A stretch of DNA of 64,000 nt from Burkholderia ubonensis. GTDB lineage: Bacteria > Pseudomonadota > Gammaproteobacteria > Burkholderiales > Burkholderiaceae. Below, piece by piece: positions 23,622 through 31,570 of the stretch. The position numbers and the translations under genes were made by a program. The stretch is from positions 248,001 to 312,000 of the forward strand of contig NZ_CADFEB010000010.1 in NCBI RefSeq assembly GCF_902833085.1. Reading direction: 5' to 3'. Under the pieces are notes generated by a model. That model did not search any database and had not been told where the DNA came from. It was given only the letters and a program-made list of their open reading frames with translations. Positions within the stretch are counted from its first letter, which is position 1. Each line of letters starts with the position of its first letter.

Positions 23622-24011
23622 TCACTCGCCGATCGCGCGCGCCGCGGTGTCGAGTTCCTGGTTCAGCACGCGCTGCTCGTCGCCGGACAGGCCGCCGCCG
23701 TGCTGCGCGGTCATGTCGTTCGCTTCCTGGCGAATCACGTCGAGGCGGTGGTGGAGCTGCGCGCCGTACGGCGGCGGGTAGTAGCCGCCATTTACGCGCG
23801 AATCGATCCGGCGATGCAGGTTGTCGATTCGGCCCTGAATCTGCTGCGCACGCTCGAAGCCGACGACCTGCGGACTGGGTTGCGGAACGACTTGCGGGGC
23901 GGGGCGGGGCGGCGGTGGCGGCGCCGGGCGACGCTGCGGCGGCTCGACGATACAGGCCGCGAGCGAGGAAACCAGGGCGCAGCACACTGCCGCGCGAATC
24001 AACCGTTGCAT
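23622..24011 (-). CDS. Small proline-rich lipoprotein, unknown function
   Basis: 129 residues. The N-terminus is a lipoprotein signal (MQRLIRAAVCCALVSSLAAC, lipobox LAAC with the modified Cys at residue 20). A Pro-rich linker follows at about 25-50, and then a helical region with repeated Arg, Asp and Gln. AGGAGA lies six bases before the ATG at 24011, which excludes the in-frame ATG at 24017. It probably sits in the outer membrane or periplasm. It resembles hypothetical lipoproteins with DUF-type helical tails; no function is assigned. Confidence 0.78.
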   Translation of the reverse strand: MQRLIRAAVCCALVSSLAACIVEPPQRRPAPPPPPRPAPQVVPQPSPQVVGFERAQQIQGRIDNLHRRIDSRVNGGYYPPPYGAQLHHRLDVIRQEANDMTAQHGGGLSGDEQRVLNQELDTAARAIGE

Positions 24012-24159
24012 CAACATTCTCCTGACGGTGTGGTGTCGGTTTGGTGTCGGATCGACTTTTTTGAGAAACGCATCAGACAGGAGCACCGCTGACTTTCGTT
24101 CCCGCGCCATTTGTAACGGATTGTTCCGGCGCGACGCGCCGCCGGCCGGCTCGTGCCGC

Positions 24160-25212
24160 TCAGACGAGCTTGCGCACGAACGGCAGGCGCCGTCCTTCGT
24201 GCTCGCTTTGCGCGGCGAGCTCGATGATCGTCATCACGTCGACCGCATCCTGCGGCGTGACCGGGAACGGCGCGCCTTCGCGGATCGCCGCGGCGAGCGC
24301 GCGGTAGAACTCCGCGTACTGGCCGTCGAGCGTCGGCACCGGGCGCTCGGTTTCGACGTCGCCGTCGAGCACGCGCAGCACGCCGGGCGGGTTGCCGCCG
24401 CCGAACTCGACGTCGTCGGGCGTGAGGCCGGCCTTCAGCTGGTCTTCCTGCGTGTCGAGCCCGAACTTCTGGTAGCTGCCGCGGGTGCCGTGCAGCGTGA
24501 AGCGCGCCGGCTCGATCGCCGACAGCGCGCTCGCGTGCAGCGCGACGTCCTTGTCCGGGTAGCCGAGCTGCACGTGGACGAAGTCGGGCGCCGAACCGTT
24601 GTCGCGGCGGGTCTTGACGGTCGCGCTCACCGTGTCGGGCAGGCCGAACAGCGCGAGTGCCTGGTCGATCAGGTGCGGGCCGAGGTCGAGCAGCAGGCCG
24701 CCGCCGCGCGCGGCTTCCTCGCGCCAGCGCACGCGCACCTGCGGCCGGAAGCGATCGAAATGCGACGTGACACAGGTGATGCGGCCGAGCTCGCCGGATT
24801 CGACGATGCGGCGCACGGTGAGGAAGTCGCCGTCCCAGCGGCGGTTGTGGAACGGCGCGAACACGCGGCTGCGGGCGTTCGCGAGCCGCGCGAGCGCGAG
24901 CGCCTCGTCGGACGTCAGCGTCACCGGCTTGTCGACGACGACGTGACGGCCCGCGTCCAGCACCTGCCGCGCGAGCGGGAAGTGCGTGTCGTTCGGCGTG
25001 GCGATCACCACGCACTCGATGTCGTCGAGGGCCAGCAGCGCGTCGAGATCGGCCACGATGCGGGCATCCGGATACGCGGCCCGCGCGCGGTCCGGCTGCC
25101 CGGTGGCGATCGCAGCGACCTGCGTGCGGCCGCTCGCCGCGATCACCGGCGCGTGGAACGTCGCGCCGGCGAAACCGAAACCCATCAAACCAATCCTGAG
25201 CAATGACGACAT
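24160..25212 (-). CDS. Gfo/Idh/MocA-family oxidoreductase
   Basis: 350 residues. The NAD(P)-binding Rossmann motif is IGLMGFGFAGATFHAP near the N-terminus. The EKP-type catalytic motif appears as VVDKPVT at about residue 95, and the second domain has DLGPHLIDQALALFG. This family oxidises or reduces sugars, inositols and related compounds; the substrate here is unknown. AAGGAT precedes the ATG at 25212. It resembles the YdgJ/YhhX-type subgroup. Confidence 0.9.
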   Translation of the reverse strand: MSSLLRIGLMGFGFAGATFHAPVIAASGRTQVAAIATGQPDRARAAYPDARIVADLDALLALDDIECVVIATPNDTHFPLARQVLDAGRHVVVDKPVTLTSDEALALARLANARSRVFAPFHNRRWDGDFLTVRRIVESGELGRITCVTSHFDRFRPQVRVRWREEAARGGGLLLDLGPHLIDQALALFGLPDTVSATVKTRRDNGSAPDFVHVQLGYPDKDVALHASALSAIEPARFTLHGTRGSYQKFGLDTQEDQLKAGLTPDDVEFGGGNPPGVLRVLDGDVETERPVPTLDGQYAEFYRALAAAIREGAPFPVTPQDAVDVMTIIELAAQSEHEGRRLPFVRKLV

Positions 25213-25373
25213 GGCGATCCTTGGCAACAAGCGAAACGTGGGAACGGCGCGCCATAACGGTGCCATGATGGCGCGCCGGCGACCGGCTATTTTGGCACGA
25301 CGGCCGACTGGAATCCGGCGCGATTTTTGCGCTCGCGCATGCAGCGGTGCGCGGTGGCGCGGCTCGCGCCGGT

Positions 25374-26081
25374 TCAGCCGTCCAGCCGCTGCCGCACCGC
25401 GGCGGCCGCCTGCGCGGCCCACGACGCGCACGCGGCCGCGCCCGGATGGAAGCCGTCGGACGCCATCAGGTGCGGCTCGAGCGGCACCGCGCACGGCAGG
25501 AACGTGCAGCGCGGCTGCGTCGCGGCCCAGCCGGCGAGCATCGCGTTGAGCCGCTTCGCGCGCAGGCCGAGGTACCACCGCAGCGGCTGCGGCAGCGCGG
25601 GAAAGCGCTCCATCGGCGGCACCGCGGACAGGATCACGTGCTCGACCGAGAAGCGCGTGGCGAGCAGCTCGACGAGCGTCGCCTGCGCCGCGCGCCAGCG
25701 GGCCGGCGGCACGCCCGCCGTCACGTCGTTGACGCCGAGCGACGTGACGGCCGCGTCGAACGCTTCGGCCGGCTCGGCGGCGAGCCGGTCGACGAGATCC
25801 TGCGTCGTCATGCCGGTGCGCGCGAGCAGTTTCCAGCTCACCCGGCGAAACGGCGCGAGGGCATTCGCGAGCTGCCCGGTGAACGCGTCGCGCTGCGTCG
25901 CCACGCCGACGCCCGCGGCGGCGGAATCGCCGAGCACGAGCAGGCGCAGCGGCGGGCCGTCGCCGGTCACGCCGCTGCGCGGGCCGGCCGCTTCGTCGAG
26001 GCGCGGGGTGACGCGGCGCACGTGGCGCCCCTGCGCGAGCAGCAGCGGGCCGAGCGCGGCGGTGGCGAACTGGTATCCCAT
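25374..26081 (-). CDS. SGNH/GDSL hydrolase family protein
   Basis: 235 residues. Block I is LRLLVLGDSAAAGVGV, with the nucleophile Ser in GDS at about residue 53. Block III (GVNDV) follows, and block V is ASDGFHPG with the catalytic Asp and His. Members hydrolyse esters or thioesters. A hydrophobic N-terminal stretch is weak and no classical signal peptide is clear. The start at 26081 is likely but has no strong ribosome site. It diverges from rep. Confidence 0.87.
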   Translation of the reverse strand: MGYQFATAALGPLLLAQGRHVRRVTPRLDEAAGPRSGVTGDGPPLRLLVLGDSAAAGVGVATQRDAFTGQLANALAPFRRVSWKLLARTGMTTQDLVDRLAAEPAEAFDAAVTSLGVNDVTAGVPPARWRAAQATLVELLATRFSVEHVILSAVPPMERFPALPQPLRWYLGLRAKRLNAMLAGWAATQPRCTFLPCAVPLEPHLMASDGFHPGAAACASWAAQAAAAVRQRLDG

Positions 26082-26346
26082 GGTGTCGATATCTCTATAT
26101 AGAGCGGCAATCGCACGCGGCCGCCCATTGTCGCGCAATCGCCGCCGCGCGTAGCCGAATTGGCCGAACGGACAGGGGCGCATCCTCCCGTCCGCCCGCA
26201 CAGCCCCGCCCGACGGGGCTCCGGAATTCGCCGCCGCGGCCGTGTTAACATGCGCGTCCTGCCCGTGCGTCCGCATGCCCGACCCGGCGCCCCGCGCGCG
26301 GCATCCTCCCGGCGTTCCGCCGTCAACCGCAACACCATCCGCAACC

Positions 26347-28437
26347 ATGTCCGCAGGCCTCAATCCCGCTCAGAACGAAGCGGTGCGCTATCTCGACGGT
26401 CCCTGCCTCGTGCTCGCCGGCGCGGGCAGCGGCAAGACCCGCGTCATCACGCAGAAGATCGCGCACCTGATCGAAGCCAAGGGCTTCGAGCCGCGCCACA
26501 TCGCCGCCGTCACGTTCACCAACAAGGCGGCCGCCGAAATGCGCGAGCGCGTGTCGAAGCTGCTCGAGGGCAAGACGCTCACGACGCCCGGCAAGGAAGG
26601 CCGCAAGGTGCCGGTGAACCAGCTCACCGTCTGCACGTTCCACTCGCTCGGCGTGCAGATCCTGCGCCAGGAGGCCGAGCACGTCGGCCTGAAGCCGCAG
26701 TTCTCGATCATGGATTCGGACGACTGCTTCGGGATGATCCAGGAGCAGATCGGCACGACCGACAAGGGCCTGATCCGCAAGATCCAGACCACCATCTCGC
26801 TGTGGAAGAACGGCCTCATCATGCCCGAGGAGGCGATGACGATCGCCGCCAACGAGGACGAGCACCAGGCCGCGCTCGTGTACCGCAACTACGTCGCGAC
26901 GCTGCACGCGTACCAGGCGGTCGACTTCGACGACCTGATCCGCCTGCCCGCCGAGCTGTTCGCGCGCAACGAACAGGTGCGCGACCGCTGGCAGAACAAG
27001 CTGCGCTACCTGCTGATCGACGAATACCAGGACACCAACGCGTGCCAGTACGAGCTGCTGAAGCTGCTCGCGGGCCCGCGCGCGGCGTTCACCGCGGTGG
27101 GCGACGACGACCAGGCGATCTACGGCTGGCGTGGCGCGACGCTCGAGAACCTCGCGCAGCTCGGCAAGGATTTCCCGAAGCTGCACGTGATCAAGCTCGA
27201 GCAGAACTACCGGTCGACGGTGCGCATTCTCACCGCCGCGAACAACGTGATCGCGAACAACCCGAAGCTGTTCGAGAAGAAGCTGTGGTCCGAGCACGGG
27301 ATGGGCGACTCGATCACCGTCACGCCGTGCAACGACGAGGAGCATGAAGCCGAATCGGTCGTGTTCCGCCTGTCCGCGCACAAGTTCGAGCGGCGCGCGC
27401 AGTTTCGCGACTACGCGATCCTGTATCGCGGCAACTTCCAGGCGCGGATCTTCGAGCAGGTGCTGCGGCGCGAGCGGATTCCGTACGTGCTGTCCGGCGG
27501 CCAGTCGTTCTTCGACAAGGCCGAGATCAAGGACCTGTGCGCGTACCTGCGCCTGATCGCGAACGCCGACGACGATCCCGCGTTCATCCGCGCGATCACG
27601 ACGCCGCGCCGCGGGATCGGCAACACGACGCTGGAAGCGCTCGGCTCGTTCGCGGGGCAGGCGAAGGTGTCGCTGTTCGAGGCGGTGTACATGGGCGGCA
27701 TCGAGGCGCGGCTGTCCGCGCGCCAGGTCGAGCCGCTGCGGATGTTCTGCGACTTCATCCAGCGCCTGACCGAGCGCGCGGACAAGGACCCCGCGACCGT
27801 CGTGCTCGACGACATGATGGAGGCGATCCACTACGAGGCCTACCTGTACGACGCGTTCGACGAACGGCAGGCGCAGTCGAAGTGGCAGAACGTGCTCGAA
27901 TTCCTCGAATGGCTGAAGCGCAAGGGCACCAAGCCCGAGGCGGCGGAGGCCGTCGACGGCGAGGCGGAGGGCTTCCACAACGCCGACGGGCTGGCCGATA
28001 CGGGCAAGAACCTGCTCGGCCTGATCCAGACCGTCGCGCTGATGTCGATGCTCGAAGGCAAGGAGGAGGACCCGGATGCGGTGCGGCTGTCGACCGTGCA
28101 CGCGTCGAAGGGGCTCGAGTATCCGCACGTGTTCCTGGTCGGCGTCGAGGAGGGCATCATGCCGCACCGCGGCGGCAGCGAGGACGACGGCCCGATCGAC
28201 AGCGAGCGGATCGAGGAGGAGCGCCGTCTGATGTACGTCGCGATCACGCGCGCGCAGCGCAGCCTGCACCTGAACTGGTGCAAGAAGCGCAAGCGGGCGC
28301 GCGAGACGGTGGTCTGCGAGGCGTCGCGCTTCATCCCCGAGATGGGCCTCGACGACGCGCCGCCGCCCGCGCCGGAGGAAGCGCCGATGACGCCGAAGGA
28401 CCGGCTCGCGAGCCTGAAGGCGCTGCTGCAGAAGTGA
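26347..28437 (+). CDS. rep: ATP-dependent DNA helicase Rep
   Basis: 696 residues of the UvrD/Rep superfamily 1A. Walker A is LAGAGSGKT at about 24-31, motif II is LIDEYQDTN, motif III is AVGDDDQAIYGWRGA, and motif VI is RLMYVAITRAQRSL. The length matches Rep rather than the longer UvrD. Rep is a 3'-to-5' helicase that clears proteins ahead of replication forks, and it is needed by P2-type phages for replication in Escherichia coli. Here it lies only 1.2 kb from the P2-like element. A bidirectional terminator follows. Confidence 0.93.
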   Translation: MSAGLNPAQNEAVRYLDGPCLVLAGAGSGKTRVITQKIAHLIEAKGFEPRHIAAVTFTNKAAAEMRERVSKLLEGKTLTTPGKEGRKVPVNQLTVCTFHSLGVQILRQEAEHVGLKPQFSIMDSDDCFGMIQEQIGTTDKGLIRKIQTTISLWKNGLIMPEEAMTIAANEDEHQAALVYRNYVATLHAYQAVDFDDLIRLPAELFARNEQVRDRWQNKLRYLLIDEYQDTNACQYELLKLLAGPRAAFTAVGDDDQAIYGWRGATLENLAQLGKDFPKLHVIKLEQNYRSTVRILTAANNVIANNPKLFEKKLWSEHGMGDSITVTPCNDEEHEAESVVFRLSAHKFERRAQFRDYAILYRGNFQARIFEQVLRRERIPYVLSGGQSFFDKAEIKDLCAYLRLIANADDDPAFIRAITTPRRGIGNTTLEALGSFAGQAKVSLFEAVYMGGIEARLSARQVEPLRMFCDFIQRLTERADKDPATVVLDDMMEAIHYEAYLYDAFDERQAQSKWQNVLEFLEWLKRKGTKPEAAEAVDGEAEGFHNADGLADTGKNLLGLIQTVALMSMLEGKEEDPDAVRLSTVHASKGLEYPHVFLVGVEEGIMPHRGGSEDDGPIDSERIEEERRLMYVAITRAQRSLHLNWCKKRKRARETVVCEASRFIPEMGLDDAPPPAPEEAPMTPKDRLASLKALLQK

Positions 28438-28465
28438 TTGCGGCCGCGTGAACAGGCCATAGGCA

Positions 28466-28504
28466 AAAACCCCCGCGATGCTTGCCGCAGCGCGGGGGTT
28501 TTTC
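28466..28504. terminator. Bidirectional intrinsic terminator between rep and cytochrome gene
   Basis: AAAAACCCCCGCG and CGCGGGGGTTTTT form an eight-pair G-C stem flanked by A and T runs. It can therefore end transcripts from both the convergent rep gene and the cytochrome gene. Confidence 0.88.
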
Positions 28505-28522
28505 GTTGGGCCGGGCCGGGCG

Positions 28523-29413
28523 TTACTTCGCCGCGTTGACCATGTAGTCGACGGCCGCCTTCACGTCGGCGTCGGACGCGGTCGACCCGCCCTTCGGCGG
28601 CATCGCGCCCTTGCCGTGCAGCGCGTAGTTGTACACCGTGTCCATCGAATCCTTCAGGCGCGGCGCCCAGTCTTCCTTGCTGCCGAACTTCGGCGCGTTC
28701 AGCACGCCGGCCGCGTGACAGGCCTGGCAGACCTGCGTGTACAGCGCCTTGCCGGCCGAGGCGGCGTCGGCGCTGGTCGGCGCGGCCGCGGGCTTCTCGC
28801 CCGCCTTCGGAATCGCGGCGATCGCGGCCTGCGCGGCGGCGATCGCGGCGCTCGCGGCATCGGCGGCGCCCGACGCGGGCGCGGCGCCGGCAGCCGCCGT
28901 CGCGTTGGCGGCCGGCGCGGCGGGCTCGGGGAAGTTCGCGCCGTCGTTGTTCGCCATGTAGACGATCGCGCGGGCGATCTCGTAGTCGCTGTAGTCGTCC
29001 GGGCTCGTGCCGCCGCGCGGGGGCATCGCGCCCTTGCCGGCCAGTGCCGTCTTCAGCAGCGTGTCGAATCCCTGCGAGATGCGTGGCGCCCAGTCGTCCT
29101 TGCTGCCGAATTTCGGCGCGCCCGCGGCGCCCGTGCCGTGGCAGGTCACGCACACGGCCTTGTAGACTTCCTCGCCCGTCTTGTAGGTGCGCGGCGCGTT
29201 GGCGTCCTTCACGTCGACCTGCGCGAGCGGCGCGATGCGCTTCGCCACCTGTTCGTCGGACAGCGCGTCGGTGCCCGCGCCGGAACGGAACGCGACGTTC
29301 GCGTAGGTCGCGAACAGGATGATGAGGACGATCGGAACCGCGAACGACGCGACGATGAGGGCGATCAGCTGCCGGGGCGTCTTGATGGGAGATTGGTGGG
29401 GTGCTTCGCTCAT
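28523..29413 (-). CDS. Membrane-anchored diheme cytochrome c (c5-like)
   Basis: 296 residues. A cytoplasmic tail and one transmembrane anchor (IALIVASFAVPIVLIILFAT, about 16-38) are followed by two cytochrome c domains with heme motifs CVTCH and CQACH. Each domain carries the distal Met in KGAMPPRGG and KGAMPPKGG. An Ala-rich linker separates the domains. It probably carries electrons to a terminal oxidase in the periplasm. The gene ends at a shared terminator with rep. Confidence 0.92.
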   Translation of the reverse strand: MSEAPHQSPIKTPRQLIALIVASFAVPIVLIILFATYANVAFRSGAGTDALSDEQVAKRIAPLAQVDVKDANAPRTYKTGEEVYKAVCVTCHGTGAAGAPKFGSKDDWAPRISQGFDTLLKTALAGKGAMPPRGGTSPDDYSDYEIARAIVYMANNDGANFPEPAAPAANATAAAGAAPASGAADAASAAIAAAQAAIAAIPKAGEKPAAAPTSADAASAGKALYTQVCQACHAAGVLNAPKFGSKEDWAPRLKDSMDTVYNYALHGKGAMPPKGGSTASDADVKAAVDYMVNAAK

Positions 29414-29662
29414 GCTTGCCTCGTCTCCGTGAATAGGAATTGTGAGCGGTGCAACGGCAAAATGGCTGTGAAAAGAAGCAGGACGATTATAGACGGAACG
29501 TTTACATCACGGCGAGCGGCGCGGCGGCGCGTGTTTACCCGCACGATCGCCGCCACGCGGGCGATTCGCCGGCATGGTGGACGCGTCATGGGAAACCGGG
29601 TATCCTTGCCGTCTTGCCATTCGTGGTCGGCCGGTATCTGGGGTCGCTCCACGGTCACACAC

Positions 29663-29738
29663 GCGCCCGTAGCTCAATGGATAGAGTACTGCCCTCCGAA
29701 GGCAGGGGTTGCTGGTTCGATCCCAGCCGGGCGCGCCA
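29663..29738 (+). tRNA. tRNA-Arg (anticodon CCG)
   Basis: A 76-base cloverleaf is visible: acceptor GCGCCCG/CGGGCGC, D arm GCTC..GAGT, anticodon stem CTGCC/GGCAG with loop CTCCGAA, T arm GCTGG/CCAGC with TTCGATC, discriminator G and encoded CCA. The anticodon CCG reads CGG codons. Its anticodon loop to T-stem boundary is the left copy of the attachment repeat of the P2-like element. Its last 27 bases therefore lie on the element side. Confidence 0.97.
29694..29711 (+). repeat. attL core (18-bp direct repeat, left copy, inside tRNA-Arg)
   Basis: CTCCGAAGGCAGGGGTTG spans the anticodon loop, the 3' anticodon stem and the variable region of the tRNA. The identical 18 bases occur at 55575-55592. 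The integrase gene starts its 3' end only 55 bp from the tRNA, the usual arrangement for tyrosine integrases using a tRNA target. Confidence 0.88.
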
Positions 29739-29786
29739 AGTCTAGTAAGACTCTCAGCGGTTTCCTTCACTCGTCGGACAGACTCC

Positions 29787-29806
29787 TTGCAGCTAAATTG
29801 CAGCTA
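29787..29806 (+). repeat. Candidate integrase arm-type sites near attL
   Basis: The nine-base unit TTGCAGCTA occurs twice, 11 bp apart, overlapping the 3' end of the integrase gene. A third TTGCAGCT lies at 55462-55469 near attR. Tyrosine integrases bind repeated arm sites beside the core. Binding is not shown. Confidence 0.35.
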
Positions 29807-30869
29807 GCATCGGCGCAGGCTCGGCCGTCAGCGGCGCGACCCAGTGCGCCAGGTGGTCGGCCGACAGGTGCGCGTACCGCTGCACCATCTCCATCGTTTC
29901 CCAGCCGCCCAGCTCCTTGAGCACCTGGAGCGGCGTGCCGCGCTGCACATGCCAGCTCGCCCAGGTGTGCCGCAGGTCGTGCCAGCGGAAGTCGCGGATG
30001 CGCGCACGTTCCAGCGCCTTGCGCCACGCGGCCGTCGTGGTCTGGTAGACCGGCTTGCCCTGGTACACGAACACGCTGTCGACGAAGCCGGGCGCGCGCT
30101 GTTTCGCGAGCTGGCGGCGCAGCACGGCGATCGCCGTGTCCGACAGCGGCACCGTGATCGCCTTCTTCGCCTTCGCCTGGTCCGGGTGAATCCAGGCGAC
30201 GCGCCGTTCGAGGTCGACCTGCGACCACTGGAGCCCCGTTACGTTCGAGCGGCGCAGCCCGGTCTCGAGGCTGAAGCGCGCCATGTCGGCGAGATGCGCG
30301 GGCAGTTCGGCGAGCAGCCGCTCGCTTTCCGCCGGCGTCAGCCAGCGGATCCGCTTCGACACGACCTTCGCGCGCTTCGTGACCGGCGCGCGATCCAGCC
30401 ATTCCCATTCGACGGCCGCGTTCAGCACGGCCTTCAGCACGCCGAGCACGCGGCGCACCGTGGCGTCGCTGACGGTCCGGCCGGTCTCCACGTCGCCGTG
30501 CCGGGTGCGCACCACGCGCGGCTCCCGCCGTTTCGCGAGCGCGATCGCGTCGATGCGGTTCCGGTCGATGTCGGCCAGCGCGACGCCGGCGAGGTGCCGG
30601 TCGAGCCAGCGCAGATGCGTCTTCGACGTTTCCAGGCTCGGCAGCCCTTCGCGGTCGACGACGTAGCGGACGACCGCGTCGTTCCACGTATGGCGCGGCT
30701 TCGTGCCGAGCCGCGCCTGGTTCCACAGGTCCACCTTCAGCCGGTCGTGGAATTCCTGGGCCTGCGCTTTGTCGCGGGTGCCAGTGCTTCCCTGTATCGG
30801 CGTTCCGCCGCCAGGGGGGTACAGCTTGTATTGCCAGTTCGGGCTGGTTTTTCGTTTGTAGAGCGACAT
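29793..30869 (-). CDS. int: Tyrosine-recombinase phage integrase
   Basis: 358 residues. The catalytic set is visible: Arg206 in LETGLRRSNV, a lysine around 233-236, His297 and Arg300 in WHDLRHTWA, Trp323 in GGWETM (His/Trp position), and Tyr332 in QRYAHLS. The N-terminal ~80 residues form the arm-binding part and the next ~90 a core-binding domain. The ATG at 30869 has GGAGG nine bases upstream. It inserts the element into tRNA-Arg(CCG). It overlaps the preceding HTH gene by 133 bp. Confidence 0.95.
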   Translation of the reverse strand: MSLYKRKTSPNWQYKLYPPGGGTPIQGSTGTRDKAQAQEFHDRLKVDLWNQARLGTKPRHTWNDAVVRYVVDREGLPSLETSKTHLRWLDRHLAGVALADIDRNRIDAIALAKRREPRVVRTRHGDVETGRTVSDATVRRVLGVLKAVLNAAVEWEWLDRAPVTKRAKVVSKRIRWLTPAESERLLAELPAHLADMARFSLETGLRRSNVTGLQWSQVDLERRVAWIHPDQAKAKKAITVPLSDTAIAVLRRQLAKQRAPGFVDSVFVYQGKPVYQTTTAAWRKALERARIRDFRWHDLRHTWASWHVQRGTPLQVLKELGGWETMEMVQRYAHLSADHLAHWVAPLTAEPAPMLAAI

Positions 30870-31177
30870 TCGTTCACTTCCTCCGGCGGTTCGCCCTGCG
30901 CCGCTCGCGGGAGCCATTCTCCGGCGAGGTAGCGCTGCAGGGCAGCGATCGAGAACATCCAGCGCTTGCCGACCTTGCGGCCCGGCAGCGCGCCGGCCTT
31001 GGCCTTCAGGCGCACCGTTTCAGGGTGCGCGCCGAGCAGGGCCGCCGCGCCGAACAGGTCGACGGTCGCTGCTTCGGCGTGCCGCGCGTCAGGGGGGCAG
31101 GCAGCGCAACTCGTGGAATGGTGGCTTGCACGAGAAATGGTCATAACGCATTGATTTTCATGGGTTTTGTTTGCCAT
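30737..31177 (-). CDS. Helix-turn-helix DNA-binding protein (excisionase-like)
   Basis: 146 residues if it starts at 31177; ATG 31144 is an alternative. The core FGAAALLGAHPETVRLKAKA with GRKVGKRWMFSIAALQRYL is the MerR-like winged helix found in phage excisionases and small phage regulators. The C-terminal ~45 residues are basic, extend over the integrase start in another frame, and may be unimportant. It lies directly upstream of int in the same direction, so a role in directionality of recombination is plausible. Confidence 0.72.
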   Translation of the reverse strand: MANKTHENQCVMTISRASHHSTSCAACPPDARHAEAATVDLFGAAALLGAHPETVRLKAKAGALPGRKVGKRWMFSIAALQRYLAGEWLPRAAQGEPPEEVNECRSTNEKPARTGNTSCTPLAAERRYREALAPATKRRPRNSTTG

Positions 31178-31186
31178 CAGTTGCCA

Positions 31187-31570
31187 TCATTCACGCGTGG
31201 CGGCCCCGCAAGACTCATGGCGCGAAAAACGGGCAGCGCGGGCGACCGATGGCGACGCGCGCACGACTCGTGGCATGCGTTGCGGGCCGATGCCTGCCGC
31301 TTCCCGGTTGTCTTTCTTCTTCTTTTTCAATGAGTTGAAGAGAAAGAAGAAAGAGACGGGCGCGGCCGGCGCGAAACCCGGACTCGTGGCAAAAACGGCC
31401 CGACACATGGCGAATCCGGCACCACGCGCGGCGGCATTTCGTTCAGGAATCAAGGGCTTGCAAGCGGACATCCGCGAAATCCACGATTCGTGCGCGCTGC
31501 CTGCGGGTTCCCGGCGGCGTTCCCCGCTGCGTTCCCCGCGCTCCGGCCGGTTCAGCTGATCGCGGCTCAT
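31187..31570 (-). CDS. Hypothetical basic protein downstream of primase
   Basis: 127 residues. Its ATG overlaps the primase stop (ATGA at 31567-31570), which favours translation. The sequence is Arg-rich at the start and has an odd FFFLFNSLKKKKK segment in the middle, encoded by an inverted polypyrimidine/polypurine repeat. No family is recognised. The coding potential is uncertain; the space could instead be non-coding with a transcription-stop structure. Confidence 0.4.
   Translation of the reverse strand: MSRDQLNRPERGERSGERRREPAGSAHESWISRMSACKPLIPERNAAARGAGFAMCRAVFATSPGFAPAAPVSFFFLFNSLKKKKKDNREAAGIGPQRMPRVVRASPSVARAARFSRHESCGAATRE
31309..31356. repeat. Imperfect inverted repeat of pyrimidine and purine tracts
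   Basis: A left arm starting GTCTTTCTTCTTCTTT and a right arm ending AAAGAAGAAAGAGAC pair imperfectly around a short centre with TTCAATGAGTTGAA. As RNA it would form a long A-U-rich hairpin, quite unlike the surrounding GC-rich sequence. It lies between the primase and HTH genes. Confidence 0.55.
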
